Numbered from the stretch's first letter, positions 49,697-59,118 are shown. The stretch is DNA of 64,000 nucleotides from Mangrovimonas cancribranchiae (GCF_037126245.1 NZ_CP136925.1:481001-545000); one strand, 5' to 3'. Notes: generated from the sequence alone by a model not told the origin. Numbers and translations are program-made.

Positions 49697-51388
49697 CTAT
49701 AACATTTCTACAAATAAACCAGTATCGGTTTTATTTACTTTAGCTAAACCGTTTTTGGTTAATCCTTTAATAGATTTGTCCCATTTTTTATTACTTAAAC
49801 CAGACTGTATTTTTAGCTCGTTTAAATCTATTGGACTATTGGCTTTTAATAAATTAAAAACCGCTTTTTCTTCCTCGGTCATTTCTGGTATCTTTTTCTC
49901 TGGTTTCATTTGCGGGAAGAACAATACTTCTTGAATAGATTGATTGTTGGTTAGGAACATAATTAATCTGTCCATACCTATGCCCATTCCAGACGTAGGC
50001 GGCATACCATATTCTAAGGCGCGTAAGAAGTCGTAGTCTATAAACTGCGTGGCTTCGTCATCACCTCGGTCGGCTAATTTTAATTGATGCTCAAAACGTT
50101 CTCTTTGGTCTATAGGATCGTTAAGCTCAGAATACGCATTGGCAATTTCTTTACCACAAACCATAAGTTCGAAACGCTCGGTTAATTCTGGATTATCGCG
50201 ATGTTCTTTACATAAAGGGCTCATTTCTTTTGGGTAATCTGTAATAAAGGTTGGTTGTATATAATTGCCTTCACATTTTTCACCAAAAATTTCATCAATT
50301 AGTTTTCCTTTACCCATGGTGTCATCAACTTCAATACCCATTTCTATAGCTGCTTGACGAATCTCATCTTCAGATTTACCTGTAATATCAAAACCGGTAA
50401 ATTCTTTAATAGAATCGGCCATAGTGATTCGCTTATATGGTGCTTTAAAATCGATTTCATGTTCGCCAAAAGTAGCTTTAGTGGTGCCATTTACTGCGGT
50501 AGCACAATGCTCGAGTAGTTTTTCGCAGAAATCCATCATCCAGTTATAGTCTTTATAAGCAACATAAATTTCCATTGCAGTAAACTCTGGGTTATGGGTG
50601 CGATCCATACCTTCGTTACGGAAGTTTTTAGAGAATTCATAAACACCTTCAAAACCACCAACAATTAAACGTTTTAGGTAAAGCTCGTTGGCAATTCTCA
50701 TATATAAAGGAATATCTAGAGAGTTGTGATGTGTTACAAATGGTCTTGCTGCAGCACCACCAGGAATAGATTGTAGGATAGGTGTTTCTACTTCAAAATA
50801 ACCAGAGTTGTTAAAAAACTCACGCATGGCGTTAAAGAGTTTTGTGCGTTTTACAAAAACATCTTTTACGTTGGGGTTTACAACTAAATCGGCATAGCGT
50901 TGTCTATAGCGTTGTTCTGGATCGTCAAATTTATCATGAATGTTGCCTTCGGCATCTACTTTTGGTAATGGTAATGGTTTTAAAGATTTACTTAATAACG
51001 AAAAATCTTTTACCATAACTGTTTTCTCGCCTACTTGGGTTGTAAACAATTCACCTTCTATGCCAATAAAATCACCTATATCAAGGAGTTTTTTATAAAC
51101 ATCGTTGTATTTACTTTTATCATCGCCAGTGCAAATTTCATCTCTATTAAAGTATACTTGTACACGTCCTTTGCTATCTTGTAACTCGGCAAAAGAGGCC
51201 TTACCTTGAATACGGCGCGACATTAATCGTCCTGCAATGACTACTTTTTTACCATCTTCGAAGTGTTGTTTAATGCTTTTCGAGGTGTCTTTTACAGGGT
51301 ATAAATCGGCAGGGTAAGGATTTATTCCTAATGCTCTTAATTTGTTTAATTTTTCTCTTCTTACTACTTCTTGTTCTGAAAGTTGCAT
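49697..51388 (-). CDS. lysS: lysine-tRNA ligase (class II) with C-terminal extension
   Basis: 563 residues from the ATG at 51388 (MQLSEQEVVRREKLNKLRALGINPYP); an in-frame ATG 45 bp further out gives a non-homologous tail. The N-terminal OB anticodon-binding domain spans about residues 45-150. The class II catalytic core has motif 2 RNEGMDRTHNPEFTAMEIY and motif 3 GMGIGMDRLIMFL. After the core there is a segment of about 60 residues (EMTEEEKAVFNLLKANSPIDLNEL onward) that looks like a winged helix, absent from E. coli LysS (505 residues). It charges tRNA-Lys. Confidence 0.95.
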   Translation of the reverse strand: MQLSEQEVVRREKLNKLRALGINPYPADLYPVKDTSKSIKQHFEDGKKVVIAGRLMSRRIQGKASFAELQDSKGRVQVYFNRDEICTGDDKSKYNDVYKKLLDIGDFIGIEGELFTTQVGEKTVMVKDFSLLSKSLKPLPLPKVDAEGNIHDKFDDPEQRYRQRYADLVVNPNVKDVFVKRTKLFNAMREFFNNSGYFEVETPILQSIPGGAAARPFVTHHNSLDIPLYMRIANELYLKRLIVGGFEGVYEFSKNFRNEGMDRTHNPEFTAMEIYVAYKDYNWMMDFCEKLLEHCATAVNGTTKATFGEHEIDFKAPYKRITMADSIKEFTGFDITGKSEDEIRQAAIEMGIEVDDTMGKGKLIDEIFGEKCEGNYIQPTFITDYPKEMSPLCKEHRDNPELTERFELMVCGKEIANAYSELNDPIDQRERFEHQLKLADRGDDEATQFIDYDFLRALEYGMPPTSGMGIGMDRLIMFLTNNQSIQEVLFFPQMKPEKKIPEMTEEEKAVFNLLKANSPIDLNELKIQSGLSNKKWDKSIKGLTKNGLAKVNKTDTGLFVEML

Positions 51389-51599
51389 GCTAATTGTATT
51401 TTGAATTTTACCATTTGTGGTAAGCGTGTGCAAAATTACATTATTTCAAAAAAATAGCATATACCTTATGGTAGGAATTTAGTATTAGGTGAAAAGGGTG
51501 TTTTCTCATATTTTTAAGAATAGTTTTTTAAACCAAGTTGTAACAAGATTACTGTAAATGCGTCCTATACATACATCAATCATTTAAAATAATCATCGT

Positions 51600-51758
51600 A
51601 TGAGTTTTTGGAGAGTCTTACTTTCTATTTTATGTCCGCCGTTAGCTGTTTTAGATAAAGGTTGCGGTTCTATTTTAATTGTATTTTTGCTTTGGCTTTG
51701 TGGCTGGGTTCCTGGAGTTATTGCAGCATTAGTAATTTTAAATAATCCTAAATCGTAA
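51600..51758 (+). CDS. YqaE/Pmp3-family small membrane protein
   Basis: A 52-residue protein, beginning MSFWRVLLSILCPPLAVLDK and continuing GCGSILIVFLLWLCGWVPGV, then IAALVILNNPKS. The two membrane helices, the CPPLAV and GWVPGVIAAL motifs and the length match the Pmp3/YqaE family, linked to membrane potential and salt stress in yeast and plants. It starts 211 bp upstream of the lysS start on the other strand and ends 29 bp before lipB. Confidence 0.9.
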   Translation: MSFWRVLLSILCPPLAVLDKGCGSILIVFLLWLCGWVPGVIAALVILNNPKS

Positions 51759-51773
51759 CCCATTATTTTTCCG

Positions 51774-51781
51774 TATTTTTG
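51774..51781 (+). promoter_or_regulatory. candidate -7 element directly before lipB
   Basis: TATTTTTG matches TAnnTTTG and ends 6 bp before the lipB ATG at 51788. If used, transcription would start at or within a few bases of the start codon. A clear -33 element is not seen. Confidence 0.4.
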
Positions 51782-51787
51782 TGCGCT

Positions 51788-52501
51788 ATGAATAAACAAA
51801 TAGAGTTACAGGAATTAGGGAAGAAAGATTATAAAGAGACTTGGGACTATCAGGAATCTCTTTTTAAGTCTATTTTAGATTTAAAAATTAGAAATAGAAG
51901 AGAAGCTCTTAACTTAAAAACACCCAATTACTTTTTATTTGTCGAACATCCACATGTATATACCTTAGGGAAAAGTGGCGATATGTCTAACTTATTGATA
52001 GATGAAAAGCAGTTAGCCGAAAAGGGCGCGACTTTTTATAAGGTAAATCGTGGTGGCGATATTACCTATCATGGTCCAGGACAAATTGTTGGGTACCCAA
52101 TTTTAGATTTGGATAATTTTTTTACCGATATTCATAAATACTTACGCTTTTTAGAAGAAGTTATTATTCTCACCCTTGCCGAGTATGGTTTAAAAGCCGA
52201 ACGTAGTAAAGGCGAAACTGGTGTTTGGTTGGATGTAGGAACACCATTTGCTAGAAAAATTTGTGCTATGGGCGTTCGTGCCAGTCGTTGGGTAACCATG
52301 CATGGGTTTGCGCTAAATGTGAATGCCGATTTAGGTTATTTTGATAATATGATTCCTTGTGGCATTCGTGGAAAAGCGGTAACCTCCTTAAATGTAGAGT
52401 TAGGACAAAAAGAGGTTAATGTAAACGAGGTAAAAGAGAAACTTCTCAAGCATTTTAAAGCATTGTTTGAAGCGGAATTTGTGTTAAAAAATAACGTTTA
52501 G
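51788..52501 (+). CDS. lipB: lipoyl(octanoyl) transferase LipB
   Basis: 237 residues from the ATG at 51788. Motifs are VEHPHVYTLGKSGD, NRGGDITYHGPGQIVGYPILDL, the catalytic Lys in RKICAMGVRASRWVTMHGFALNV and the catalytic Cys in FDNMIPCGIRGKAVTSL. It moves octanoate from acyl carrier protein to lipoyl domains. An in-frame TTG at 51779 is not the likely start since it overlaps the promoter-like element. Confidence 0.95.
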   Translation: MNKQIELQELGKKDYKETWDYQESLFKSILDLKIRNRREALNLKTPNYFLFVEHPHVYTLGKSGDMSNLLIDEKQLAEKGATFYKVNRGGDITYHGPGQIVGYPILDLDNFFTDIHKYLRFLEEVIILTLAEYGLKAERSKGETGVWLDVGTPFARKICAMGVRASRWVTMHGFALNVNADLGYFDNMIPCGIRGKAVTSLNVELGQKEVNVNEVKEKLLKHFKALFEAEFVLKNNV

Positions 52502-52561
52502 ATATCGTAGAGATACATTCAATTGTTTTATATTTAACATTTTAACCAATTGAATTTATCT

Positions 52562-54160
52562 ATGAAACAATGTTACGTATTACTTTTTACCTTATGTTTT
52601 TTCAATCTTAGTATTGGCCAAAACACCCTTTTTTACACGGTAGAATCTATTCCTTATCAGTCTTTTCAAGGCGATGCAGAAGTTACTTTTAATCAAGATG
52701 ATGTCTATTCTGATGTAATTAATATTCCCTTTGACTTTAGTTTTAGTTCTTACTATCAAGGCTTTTTTTACGAAGACTTTTTTTCTCAGCTAGTTATTAG
52801 TTCTAATGGTTCCATAAGTTTTGATACTAGTTTAGCAAATGGATATTGTCCGTGGGCTTTTAGTGACACCTTACCAGTAAGTGATAGTAATCATAATTTA
52901 GCCCAAATGAATATTTTTGGGCCGTTTCATGATATATATAATATGGCTCCAGGGGTAGATAACGGAGTAGTGTTTACAGGGGTTTCTGGTGAAGCGCCCC
53001 ACAGAAAATTCTACGTGGTTTATGATAGTATACCACAGTTTTCATGTACAGAATTATTGTCAAGTTCTCATGTTGTATTACACGAAACTACTGGAATTAT
53101 AGAAGTCTTTATTTATGATAAACCACTTTGTGACTGGAATGGCGGTAATGCGGTAATAGGGTTACAAAAATCTATAGGGGGAGATATTGTTGCAATTACA
53201 CCAACAGGAAGAAATACAGGAGCTTGGGAAACAAGTTCTGAAGCATGGCGTTTTACACCTGCTTCAAATTTTGATGTTGTTATTTGCGATGTGGATAATA
53301 ATGGTGTAGAGCAGTTTGATTTAGACCCTTACAAAGCGAACATATTAGAACTATTTAATTTATCTCCCGATGAAAATTCTATAACTATTTTAAATGAGAA
53401 TGAAGTCGTTGTATCTGGAAGCGTAGCATTAACTACAACTCCAATCGATTATACAATAGTGATAAATCCTGGAATAGCTGAAGAAACATTTCAATTAACA
53501 TTGTCTGCTATAGATTGTACGGCTGATGCAGATACCGATGGCATGCCAAGTGATATGGAAGACGTAAATAATGATGGTAATTTAGCTAATGATGATACTG
53601 ATGGCGATGGAATTCCCAATTACTTAGATGATGATGATGACGGTGACAATGTGTTAACTAATATAGAATTGGTTTTTGGTGATGGAAGAACGATCGAAAA
53701 TAGCACTTCATCTCCTACATTTTTAGACACAGATAACGATGGAATTCCAAATCATTTAGATTTTGATGATGATGGTGATGGGATCTTATCCATCGATGAA
53801 GATTATAATGAAAATGGAGACCCAACAGATGATGACTTAAACAATAATGGTGTTCCAGATTATTTGGATGCGCAACAATTGAATGTTGAGGAATTGAGTT
53901 TGGAAACTAACTTATTTACACTTTATCCTAATCCTACAAGTACCGATATTAATATTGCTTTTCCAGAGCAATTACAAGTTGAAAGTAAGTTATTAGAGAT
54001 AACAATATACGATTTACAAGGTAGAGAAGTGATACAGTCTCAACAACGCATTAGTAACAATAATGTTGCATTAAATATTTCTAATTTAGCCTCCGGAAAT
54101 TATATTTTAATGGTTAAAATAGATGGTTTACAGAAAGCAAAAAAGTTTATAGTCGAATAA
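52562..54160 (+). CDS. secreted protein with thrombospondin type 3 repeats and T9SS sorting domain
   Basis: 532 residues from the ATG at 52562. The signal peptide ends LSIGQ (about residue 20). The main part (20-310) is a beta-rich region of unknown function. Residues about 320-445 hold at least five Asp-rich calcium-binding thrombospondin type 3-like units (for example DTDGDGIPNYLDDDDDGD). The last 75 residues (FTLYPNPTSTDINIAFPEQ to KKFIVE) are a type IX secretion sorting domain of type A. So it is secreted or attached to the cell surface through the T9SS. Confidence 0.9.
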   Translation: MKQCYVLLFTLCFFNLSIGQNTLFYTVESIPYQSFQGDAEVTFNQDDVYSDVINIPFDFSFSSYYQGFFYEDFFSQLVISSNGSISFDTSLANGYCPWAFSDTLPVSDSNHNLAQMNIFGPFHDIYNMAPGVDNGVVFTGVSGEAPHRKFYVVYDSIPQFSCTELLSSSHVVLHETTGIIEVFIYDKPLCDWNGGNAVIGLQKSIGGDIVAITPTGRNTGAWETSSEAWRFTPASNFDVVICDVDNNGVEQFDLDPYKANILELFNLSPDENSITILNENEVVVSGSVALTTTPIDYTIVINPGIAEETFQLTLSAIDCTADADTDGMPSDMEDVNNDGNLANDDTDGDGIPNYLDDDDDGDNVLTNIELVFGDGRTIENSTSSPTFLDTDNDGIPNHLDFDDDGDGILSIDEDYNENGDPTDDDLNNNGVPDYLDAQQLNVEELSLETNLFTLYPNPTSTDINIAFPEQLQVESKLLEITIYDLQGREVIQSQQRISNNNVALNISNLASGNYILMVKIDGLQKAKKFIVE

Positions 54161-54178
54161 TATTTTGATTTGCTAAAT

Positions 54179-54212
54179 AAAAAAAAGCACTCAAAATTGA
54201 GTGCTTTTTTTT
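54179..54212. terminator. bidirectional intrinsic terminator between convergent genes
   Basis: 8-bp GC-bearing stem GCACTCAA (54187-54194) with TTGAGTGC (54197-54204), flanked by A8 and T8. It serves the T9SS gene on the plus strand and the nucleoid-associated protein on the minus strand. Its T-run reaches the latter's stop. Confidence 0.9.
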
Positions 54213-55260
54213 AGCCTTCTTCGTTAAAATACACTTTGTAGTAATGCATTTTTTTCTCATCGTCGTAACCGCGTTCTAGATATTCGCTGGAAGCGTCTGG
54301 TGCATCAATATCCAGTTTTATTTGAATGTTGGTGTCGAGCTTAATATCGGTTTTTAATTTGCGTTTAGCTTTTTTTACCACGTTTTCAGCCACGTCAAAG
54401 TGGTTGCGAATAACAACATCAAGCTCGGTTTCAAAGCTTTTTTTGTAGTCATCAAAAAGGGTTTTGTGTTTGTCTTCTTCAAAAATATCGTCTTTAAACT
54501 CTTCTACATTAACACTTTCGTGTTCTTTAAAATAGTCGATGGTTTTTGCAAGGAAGGTGTTTTGTTCTTGGTTGCCGTAGGATGTTTTTAGTACTTCTTC
54601 AGAAAAATCTCTACATAACTCGATATACTGTTGGGTGTGTTGGTTGGCATCGTCAGCATATTTAACGTTTAAAAAGTGTTTGGTCCAGTATTGGGCATCA
54701 TAATTATTATTGTCGGCACTTAATACAATATGGCCTTCACCATCACTTTGATTTAAAATAAGACAGCCTTTATCTACCTTTTTACTGCTAATTCCTTTTT
54801 GTACGACAATATCGTAACTATTATTTTCTAAATAGGTTTGAAAAAAATTGACCTTATTTTCAATTTTAAAAATGCCAAGGGCATTGGTGGTTATCTCGTT
54901 AAATTCAATACCTTCAAAAAGTACGATAAGCACATCGCCTGTTTTTATTTGGGCAGAATTAGACTGCTCGAATAAATGCTCTACAATGTGTTTTGAAGTA
55001 TCTATAAAGGTGTCTTCATCTGAAAAAATAGCAGTGCTATAGGTGTTTATTTCGTTTAAACTAATGTTGGCATGATGACTAAAACGGTAGCTTTGCACTT
55101 CGCTAACAAAAGGTTTTAATAGAAATGGTAGCATGAGATCGTAACTATCATCATCAAAATGAATAAGGTTTTCGGAAAACGCATTTCTGGTATGGTTAAA
55201 TTTATTACCTACTTTATGCAAAATACATTTTGCAATTGCGGCATTTTTTCTTGAAATCAT
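54211..55260 (-). CDS. nucleoid-associated protein, NdpA/YejK (NA37) family
   Basis: 349 residues from the ATG at 55260 (MISRKNAAIAKCILHKVGN); an in-frame ATG at 55281 is an alternative. The long single domain, with HHANISLNEI and GDVLIVLFEGIEF near the middle, matches YejK-type nucleoid proteins, whose function is poorly known. The C-terminal third is charged (KKAKRKLKTDIKLDTNIQIKLDI), as in DNA-associated members. Terminators lie on both sides. Confidence 0.8.
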   Translation of the reverse strand: MISRKNAAIAKCILHKVGNKFNHTRNAFSENLIHFDDDSYDLMLPFLLKPFVSEVQSYRFSHHANISLNEINTYSTAIFSDEDTFIDTSKHIVEHLFEQSNSAQIKTGDVLIVLFEGIEFNEITTNALGIFKIENKVNFFQTYLENNSYDIVVQKGISSKKVDKGCLILNQSDGEGHIVLSADNNNYDAQYWTKHFLNVKYADDANQHTQQYIELCRDFSEEVLKTSYGNQEQNTFLAKTIDYFKEHESVNVEEFKDDIFEEDKHKTLFDDYKKSFETELDVVIRNHFDVAENVVKKAKRKLKTDIKLDTNIQIKLDIDAPDASSEYLERGYDDEKKMHYYKVYFNEEG

Positions 55261-55310
55261 AACATAAAAATTAGAGTACAATACTAATCATTTCCTTGTA
55301 AAAAGGGTGT

Positions 55311-55347
55311 AAAAAAAAAGCCGAAGGTTCTAGCTTCGGCTTTTTTT
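55311..55347. terminator. bidirectional intrinsic terminator
   Basis: 7-bp stem GCCGAAG (55320-55326) with CTTCGGC (55334-55340), 7-nt loop, flanked by A9 and T7. On the minus strand it ends the lipoprotein gene at 55367-55915. Confidence 0.9.
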
Positions 55348-55366
55348 ATTTAAGACTAATTGATAA

Positions 55367-55915
55367 TTAGTCTTCTAATTCAAAATGGTTTATTAATTCT
55401 TCGTGACTCATTTTTGTATAATCGATAGATTGTGTTCTATTGGTAGAGCTATTAGAACTATCAATAATAAAATATTTCACTTTGCTAACTGAAGCTCCAA
55501 GAGTACCACTAGTTTGTGCTGAATAAATAGTTAGTAAATTTAGAGTGTAATCAAAAGTTATTAATTGATCTCCTCCATCACTTTCAAGCCAATTAAAGGT
55601 CATAGGGTACCAAGTGGCTTCTTCAAATAGTTGAAAATGTACTAGAATTAGGCTATTGTCTAATACATCTTGAGTAATATCTGTATCATTAATTTCATAG
55701 ATGTTTGCTTGGGCACCAAGATACGACCCTGCTGTCCAATCTAAATAAGGACGACCAGGGTCTGCTTCAATAGTTTTTACAATAACGTTAGCATTACCGT
55801 CTTCTCCAGCTGGCCCTTGAGCACCATCTTCACCGTCTTCTGGTGAACAGGAAACACTAAAAATAACTAATAAAGCTAATGCAATTTGTTTAAGGTTTAA
55901 CATAAATGGTTTCAT
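55367..55915 (-). CDS. lipoprotein with a short collagen-like linker
   Basis: 182 residues. The lipobox is SVSC (about Cys23), followed by EDGEDGAQGPAGEDGNANV, a run of Gly-x-y triplets that makes a short collagen-like spacer. The rest (about residues 45-165) is a beta-rich domain common in flavobacterial surface lipoproteins with no assigned function. A second in-frame Met at residue 5 is an alternative start. Twin direct repeats upstream (55981-56014) suggest activated transcription. Confidence 0.75.
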   Translation of the reverse strand: MKPFMLNLKQIALALLVIFSVSCSPEDGEDGAQGPAGEDGNANVIVKTIEADPGRPYLDWTAGSYLGAQANIYEINDTDITQDVLDNSLILVHFQLFEEATWYPMTFNWLESDGGDQLITFDYTLNLLTIYSAQTSGTLGASVSKVKYFIIDSSNSSTNRTQSIDYTKMSHEELINHFELED

Positions 55916-55980
55916 AAGTATTTGGTTTTTAATTAATAAAGCGTGAATATAGCCAAATACTACCTTGATAAAATTGTTAA

Positions 55981-56014
55981 TGTATAGTTGGTGCGAAGCG
56001 TTGTATAGTTGGTG
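55981..56014 (-). promoter_or_regulatory. 13-bp direct repeat, candidate LytTR-type activator site
   Basis: TGTATAGTTGGTG occurs twice, at 55981-55993 and 56002-56014, starts 21 bp apart (two helical turns). The ATAGTTGGT core fits eight of nine positions of the LytTR direct-repeat consensus [TA][AC][CA]GTTN[AG][TG]. It lies 66-99 bp upstream of the lipoprotein start at 55915, where an activator would sit. Confidence 0.5.
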
Positions 56015-56061
56015 TTAAATATTGTGTAAGTTGCAAGCGTTTAATTTACAGTTTTTTTAGT

Positions 56062-58488
56062 CTAGTTTATTTGATAGATTAAAATAGAATTATCGCTGCC
56101 TTTGGTTACAAATTCTAGGTTTCTGTCCTTATCTATATTATCGAGCTCTATTTTAGAAGCGCCGTAAACAGGGAAGTTGTCTATAGATTTTGCATTACTG
56201 TCAAATAGGTGAATTTTATTTGTTTGTAAATCGGTAATGGCCACGTAAATTTTATCGTATAAATAGAAAATTTCTGGTGCCGTATAGTTGCCGTAATCCA
56301 TTTCAAGAGTTTTGTTTTTAATGGTTAAACGGTTTTCAGATTGCGCTACAAGTGTTTTAATGGTTGTGGTTAAATAGTGTCTATCGGTAAGGTTTAAGTC
56401 TCGAGATGCGGTATTTCCTTTTTGGTCTATGGTAACAAGAATACCATTTTTGGTGGTTGTAGCAAAGTTGTTTTGATATTCGTAAACAGCTTGATTAGAA
56501 TAATTATATTGTTTTTTTGGTGTTATTCTAGTTTTTCCTGTTCTGTCTAAAATGTATAATTTATCGTTTGTTTTTAATATGATGTAGTCTTTTCGTCCTA
56601 TTCTTATGTGCTGTGGCTGATGGACGATAGCGCTATTTGCCGATTTAAATGTGAAGCCTTTTACTGTTTTTCCTTTGGCGTCTATCATAAAAATGTCCTT
56701 GTCTTGAGTAATAAGTAAGCGGTACTTTTTGTTGTTATCGTAATCGAAAACCGAAAGTGGTTGAGTGATTTGGTCGTTAAACTTTATAGGAAATGGTTTT
56801 ACATCATTTCCATTTCTATCAATAACATGAACTTTATTGGCGGTTGCAAAAGTTAGTTGCAAACGGCCATTTTTATACATGTCTATTTGGTTAATTTTAC
56901 CTAAAATAGCTCCAGGAAGTTGTTTTTTCCAAAGAATTTTTCCCTTATTAGAAATTAAGTATAAATTGTTTTTTATGTCTTGAACAACAATTTCTTTTTC
57001 TTTGGTGACGTGGTTTTTTACAAATTGCGGGGTGTTAAGTAAGCGTTCGTTTAGTTTTATATTAAACTCTTCGGTAACCGAAGCTTCGGCAGCTTTTACT
57101 TTATTCTTTTTAATAATACCATGAATATGTGCAAAGTTATTGTCGTTAATAAACTGGACTGTGGCCCATTTGTAGTCATCGTTTTTAATGATAGCTTTTT
57201 CAGATAAACTTCGTTTTAAAATACGATTTAAGTGTGTGGTGTTTGCCGAGATTAAAAGAGAGCTTTCATCGCTTAGTTTTTCTGTAATGTTTTTAAAGTA
57301 GCTTTTGTCGCTTAATGTGGTGTTGTTTTGATAGTTGGCAATTATGTTTTGTAATACTTCAATATCATCACTAAACACAAAAAAGTTGTCTAGTACAATA
57401 TATTTGTTTGCTTTAGTATAGTTAATAAAAGGGTAAAATGTGTTTTTAAATAATTTAGGTTCATTAAAACTTAAAATATCGATACTTCTATAGGTTTCAA
57501 TATGTTGTTTGTTTAATGAAATGGCTTGTGATGTTGTGGTTTCATCTAAAGAGTTTAAAACAAGAGCTTGTTTGCTACCTTGAAAAATAATACCAATTTC
57601 TGTAATGCTTCCAAATAGGGTTTTGTCTAAATTAAGCGTGTCTGGGGTTTGATAATGAGTTAAGTTTTTATGAAAGGTAGTAAAGTCGTTAAAAGTTATG
57701 CTTAAAAAACCATCGCTGTTGGATGGCGTTACTTTATATAAGTCGTTTTTTTGCGGTGTTGTACCGTTAAAAACAGATATTAAACTTTTTGTAGAGTCGG
57801 TAGCTTTGGTAATACCATTAAATAAAAGTTCGTCTTGTTCTAAGTTAATATCTATTAAAGAAAATTCGGTAAACTTATATTTTAAAGTATCTTCAACGAA
57901 AAAATCTGAAAAAAATTGGGTTTTATTTTCATCTATAAAAACAGAAAGTTGGCTGTTATTGGTGGCTGTTTTAAGTAACGTTTTATTGTTGTTAGAATGT
58001 CCTTTAATTGAAGAAAGTAATAGTTCTTGTGTTGTTGCACCTATAAAAATACTGTCTTTAATAGTGGTGTAAAGTACTTGTTTGTCTATAGTTGCTTTTT
58101 TTAAGGTTTGATTTTTAGTTGTTATGGTTTCAATACTATGGTTAGGAATAGCGTCTAGTTTAAAAATGCTATCATTAAACTTGGTTAATACCGCATATTG
58201 CAATGTATTATTATTGTCTTCAGAAAACGAAATAATAGTTTCACCTTGATTGTTTAAGTGGTTTAGGAGAGATGTTTTGTTTGCAAGCTCGTTAAAAAGA
58301 GGCGTCTTGTTTAGTTGTTGTAAAAAATGATTGTTTTCAAGGTTACTAAACAAGTTTTGTAAGCCATTACTTTTTATAACAATAGAGGCTTCTTCTGGAA
58401 TATAGCTATACAGATCCTTCTTTTCTTTCTTAGAAGTACAAGCGGTTAATAAACATATACATAGTAATAGATGAAAAACTGATTTCAT
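56062..58488 (-). CDS. large lipoprotein of unknown function
   Basis: 808 residues from the ATG at 58488 (lipobox LLTAC, Cys17). Residues about 20-480 form a helical/beta region starting YSYIPEEASIVIKSNGLQNLF, of the kind seen in proteins annotated DUF3352. Residues about 490-808 contain repeating blades such as ILWKKQLPGAILGKINQID and VTIDQKGNTASRDLNL, which look like a beta-propeller (PQQ-like). I do not know its function. It lies 30 bp after rnhB and probably shares its transcript. Confidence 0.7.
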   Translation of the reverse strand: MKSVFHLLLCICLLTACTSKKEKKDLYSYIPEEASIVIKSNGLQNLFSNLENNHFLQQLNKTPLFNELANKTSLLNHLNNQGETIISFSEDNNNTLQYAVLTKFNDSIFKLDAIPNHSIETITTKNQTLKKATIDKQVLYTTIKDSIFIGATTQELLLSSIKGHSNNNKTLLKTATNNSQLSVFIDENKTQFFSDFFVEDTLKYKFTEFSLIDINLEQDELLFNGITKATDSTKSLISVFNGTTPQKNDLYKVTPSNSDGFLSITFNDFTTFHKNLTHYQTPDTLNLDKTLFGSITEIGIIFQGSKQALVLNSLDETTTSQAISLNKQHIETYRSIDILSFNEPKLFKNTFYPFINYTKANKYIVLDNFFVFSDDIEVLQNIIANYQNNTTLSDKSYFKNITEKLSDESSLLISANTTHLNRILKRSLSEKAIIKNDDYKWATVQFINDNNFAHIHGIIKKNKVKAAEASVTEEFNIKLNERLLNTPQFVKNHVTKEKEIVVQDIKNNLYLISNKGKILWKKQLPGAILGKINQIDMYKNGRLQLTFATANKVHVIDRNGNDVKPFPIKFNDQITQPLSVFDYDNNKKYRLLITQDKDIFMIDAKGKTVKGFTFKSANSAIVHQPQHIRIGRKDYIILKTNDKLYILDRTGKTRITPKKQYNYSNQAVYEYQNNFATTTKNGILVTIDQKGNTASRDLNLTDRHYLTTTIKTLVAQSENRLTIKNKTLEMDYGNYTAPEIFYLYDKIYVAITDLQTNKIHLFDSNAKSIDNFPVYGASKIELDNIDKDRNLEFVTKGSDNSILIYQIN

Positions 58489-58518
58489 GTAATGAAGGAT
58501 TTTTTGCAAATATAAAAG

Positions 58519-59118
58519 TTATAACTCTAATTTTAATTGTTCAGGTAATAGTCTAAAAGATTTTCTATGATATTGAGTAATGCCATGGTCTTTTATAGCC
58601 TGTCTGTGTTCTTTTGTTGGGTAACCTTTGTTTTTTTTCCAGTTATACTGTGGGAATTCGTCGTGTATTTTAGCCATATAGTCGTCGCGATACGTTTTGG
58701 CAAGAATAGAAGCCGCAGCTATAGATAAGTATTTTCCATCTCCTTTAATAATGGTCTCGTAAGGAATGTCGTTAAAAGGTTTAAATTTATTGCCATCAAC
58801 GATAATGTATTCTGCCGTTTCTTTTAAATTAGAAATAGCTTTATGCATAGCCAAGATAGACGCATTTAAAATATTAATCTTATCTATTTCTTTAGGAAAA
58901 ACATGTGCTACAGCGTAAGTGAGTGCATGAGTTTCTATATAAGTTCTAAGTTCATAGCGTTTAGATTCAGAAAGTTGTTTAGAGTCGTTTAGTACTTTAT
59001 GCTTAAAGTTGTCTGGTAAAATAACTGCAGCAGCCGTAACGGGGCCCGAAAGACAGCCTCTACCAGCTTCATCTGTACCGCATTCTAGTTTAAAGTCTGA
59101 ATATTTGAGCTTAAGCAT
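58519..59118 (-). CDS. rnhB: ribonuclease HII
   Basis: 199 residues. The motif [14 protein letters not shown] carries the catalytic Asp16 and Glu17; the other metal ligands are in YIIVDGNKF and [13 protein letters not shown]. It removes RNA from RNA-DNA hybrids, including single ribonucleotides. Divergent from the porin gene. Confidence 0.96.
   Translation of the reverse strand: MLKLKYSDFKLECGTDEAGRGCLSGPVTAAAVILPDNFKHKVLNDSKQLSESKRYELRTYIETHALTYAVAHVFPKEIDKINILNASILAMHKAISNLKETAEYIIVDGNKFKPFNDIPYETIIKGDGKYLSIAAASILAKTYRDDYMAKIHDEFPQYNWKKNKGYPTKEHRQAIKDHGITQYHRKSFRLLPEQLKLEL

Noticed and set aside
51593..51799. 68-codon frame on the minus strand opposite the YqaE/Pmp3 gene
   Set aside because: The plus-strand frame encodes a recognisable family protein; the minus-strand frame has no family features and looks like a shadow.
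53600..53880. Short direct repeats rich in GATGGTGATG as a microsatellite or CRISPR-like array
   Set aside because: They encode in-frame Asp-rich calcium-binding repeats of the T9SS-exported protein.
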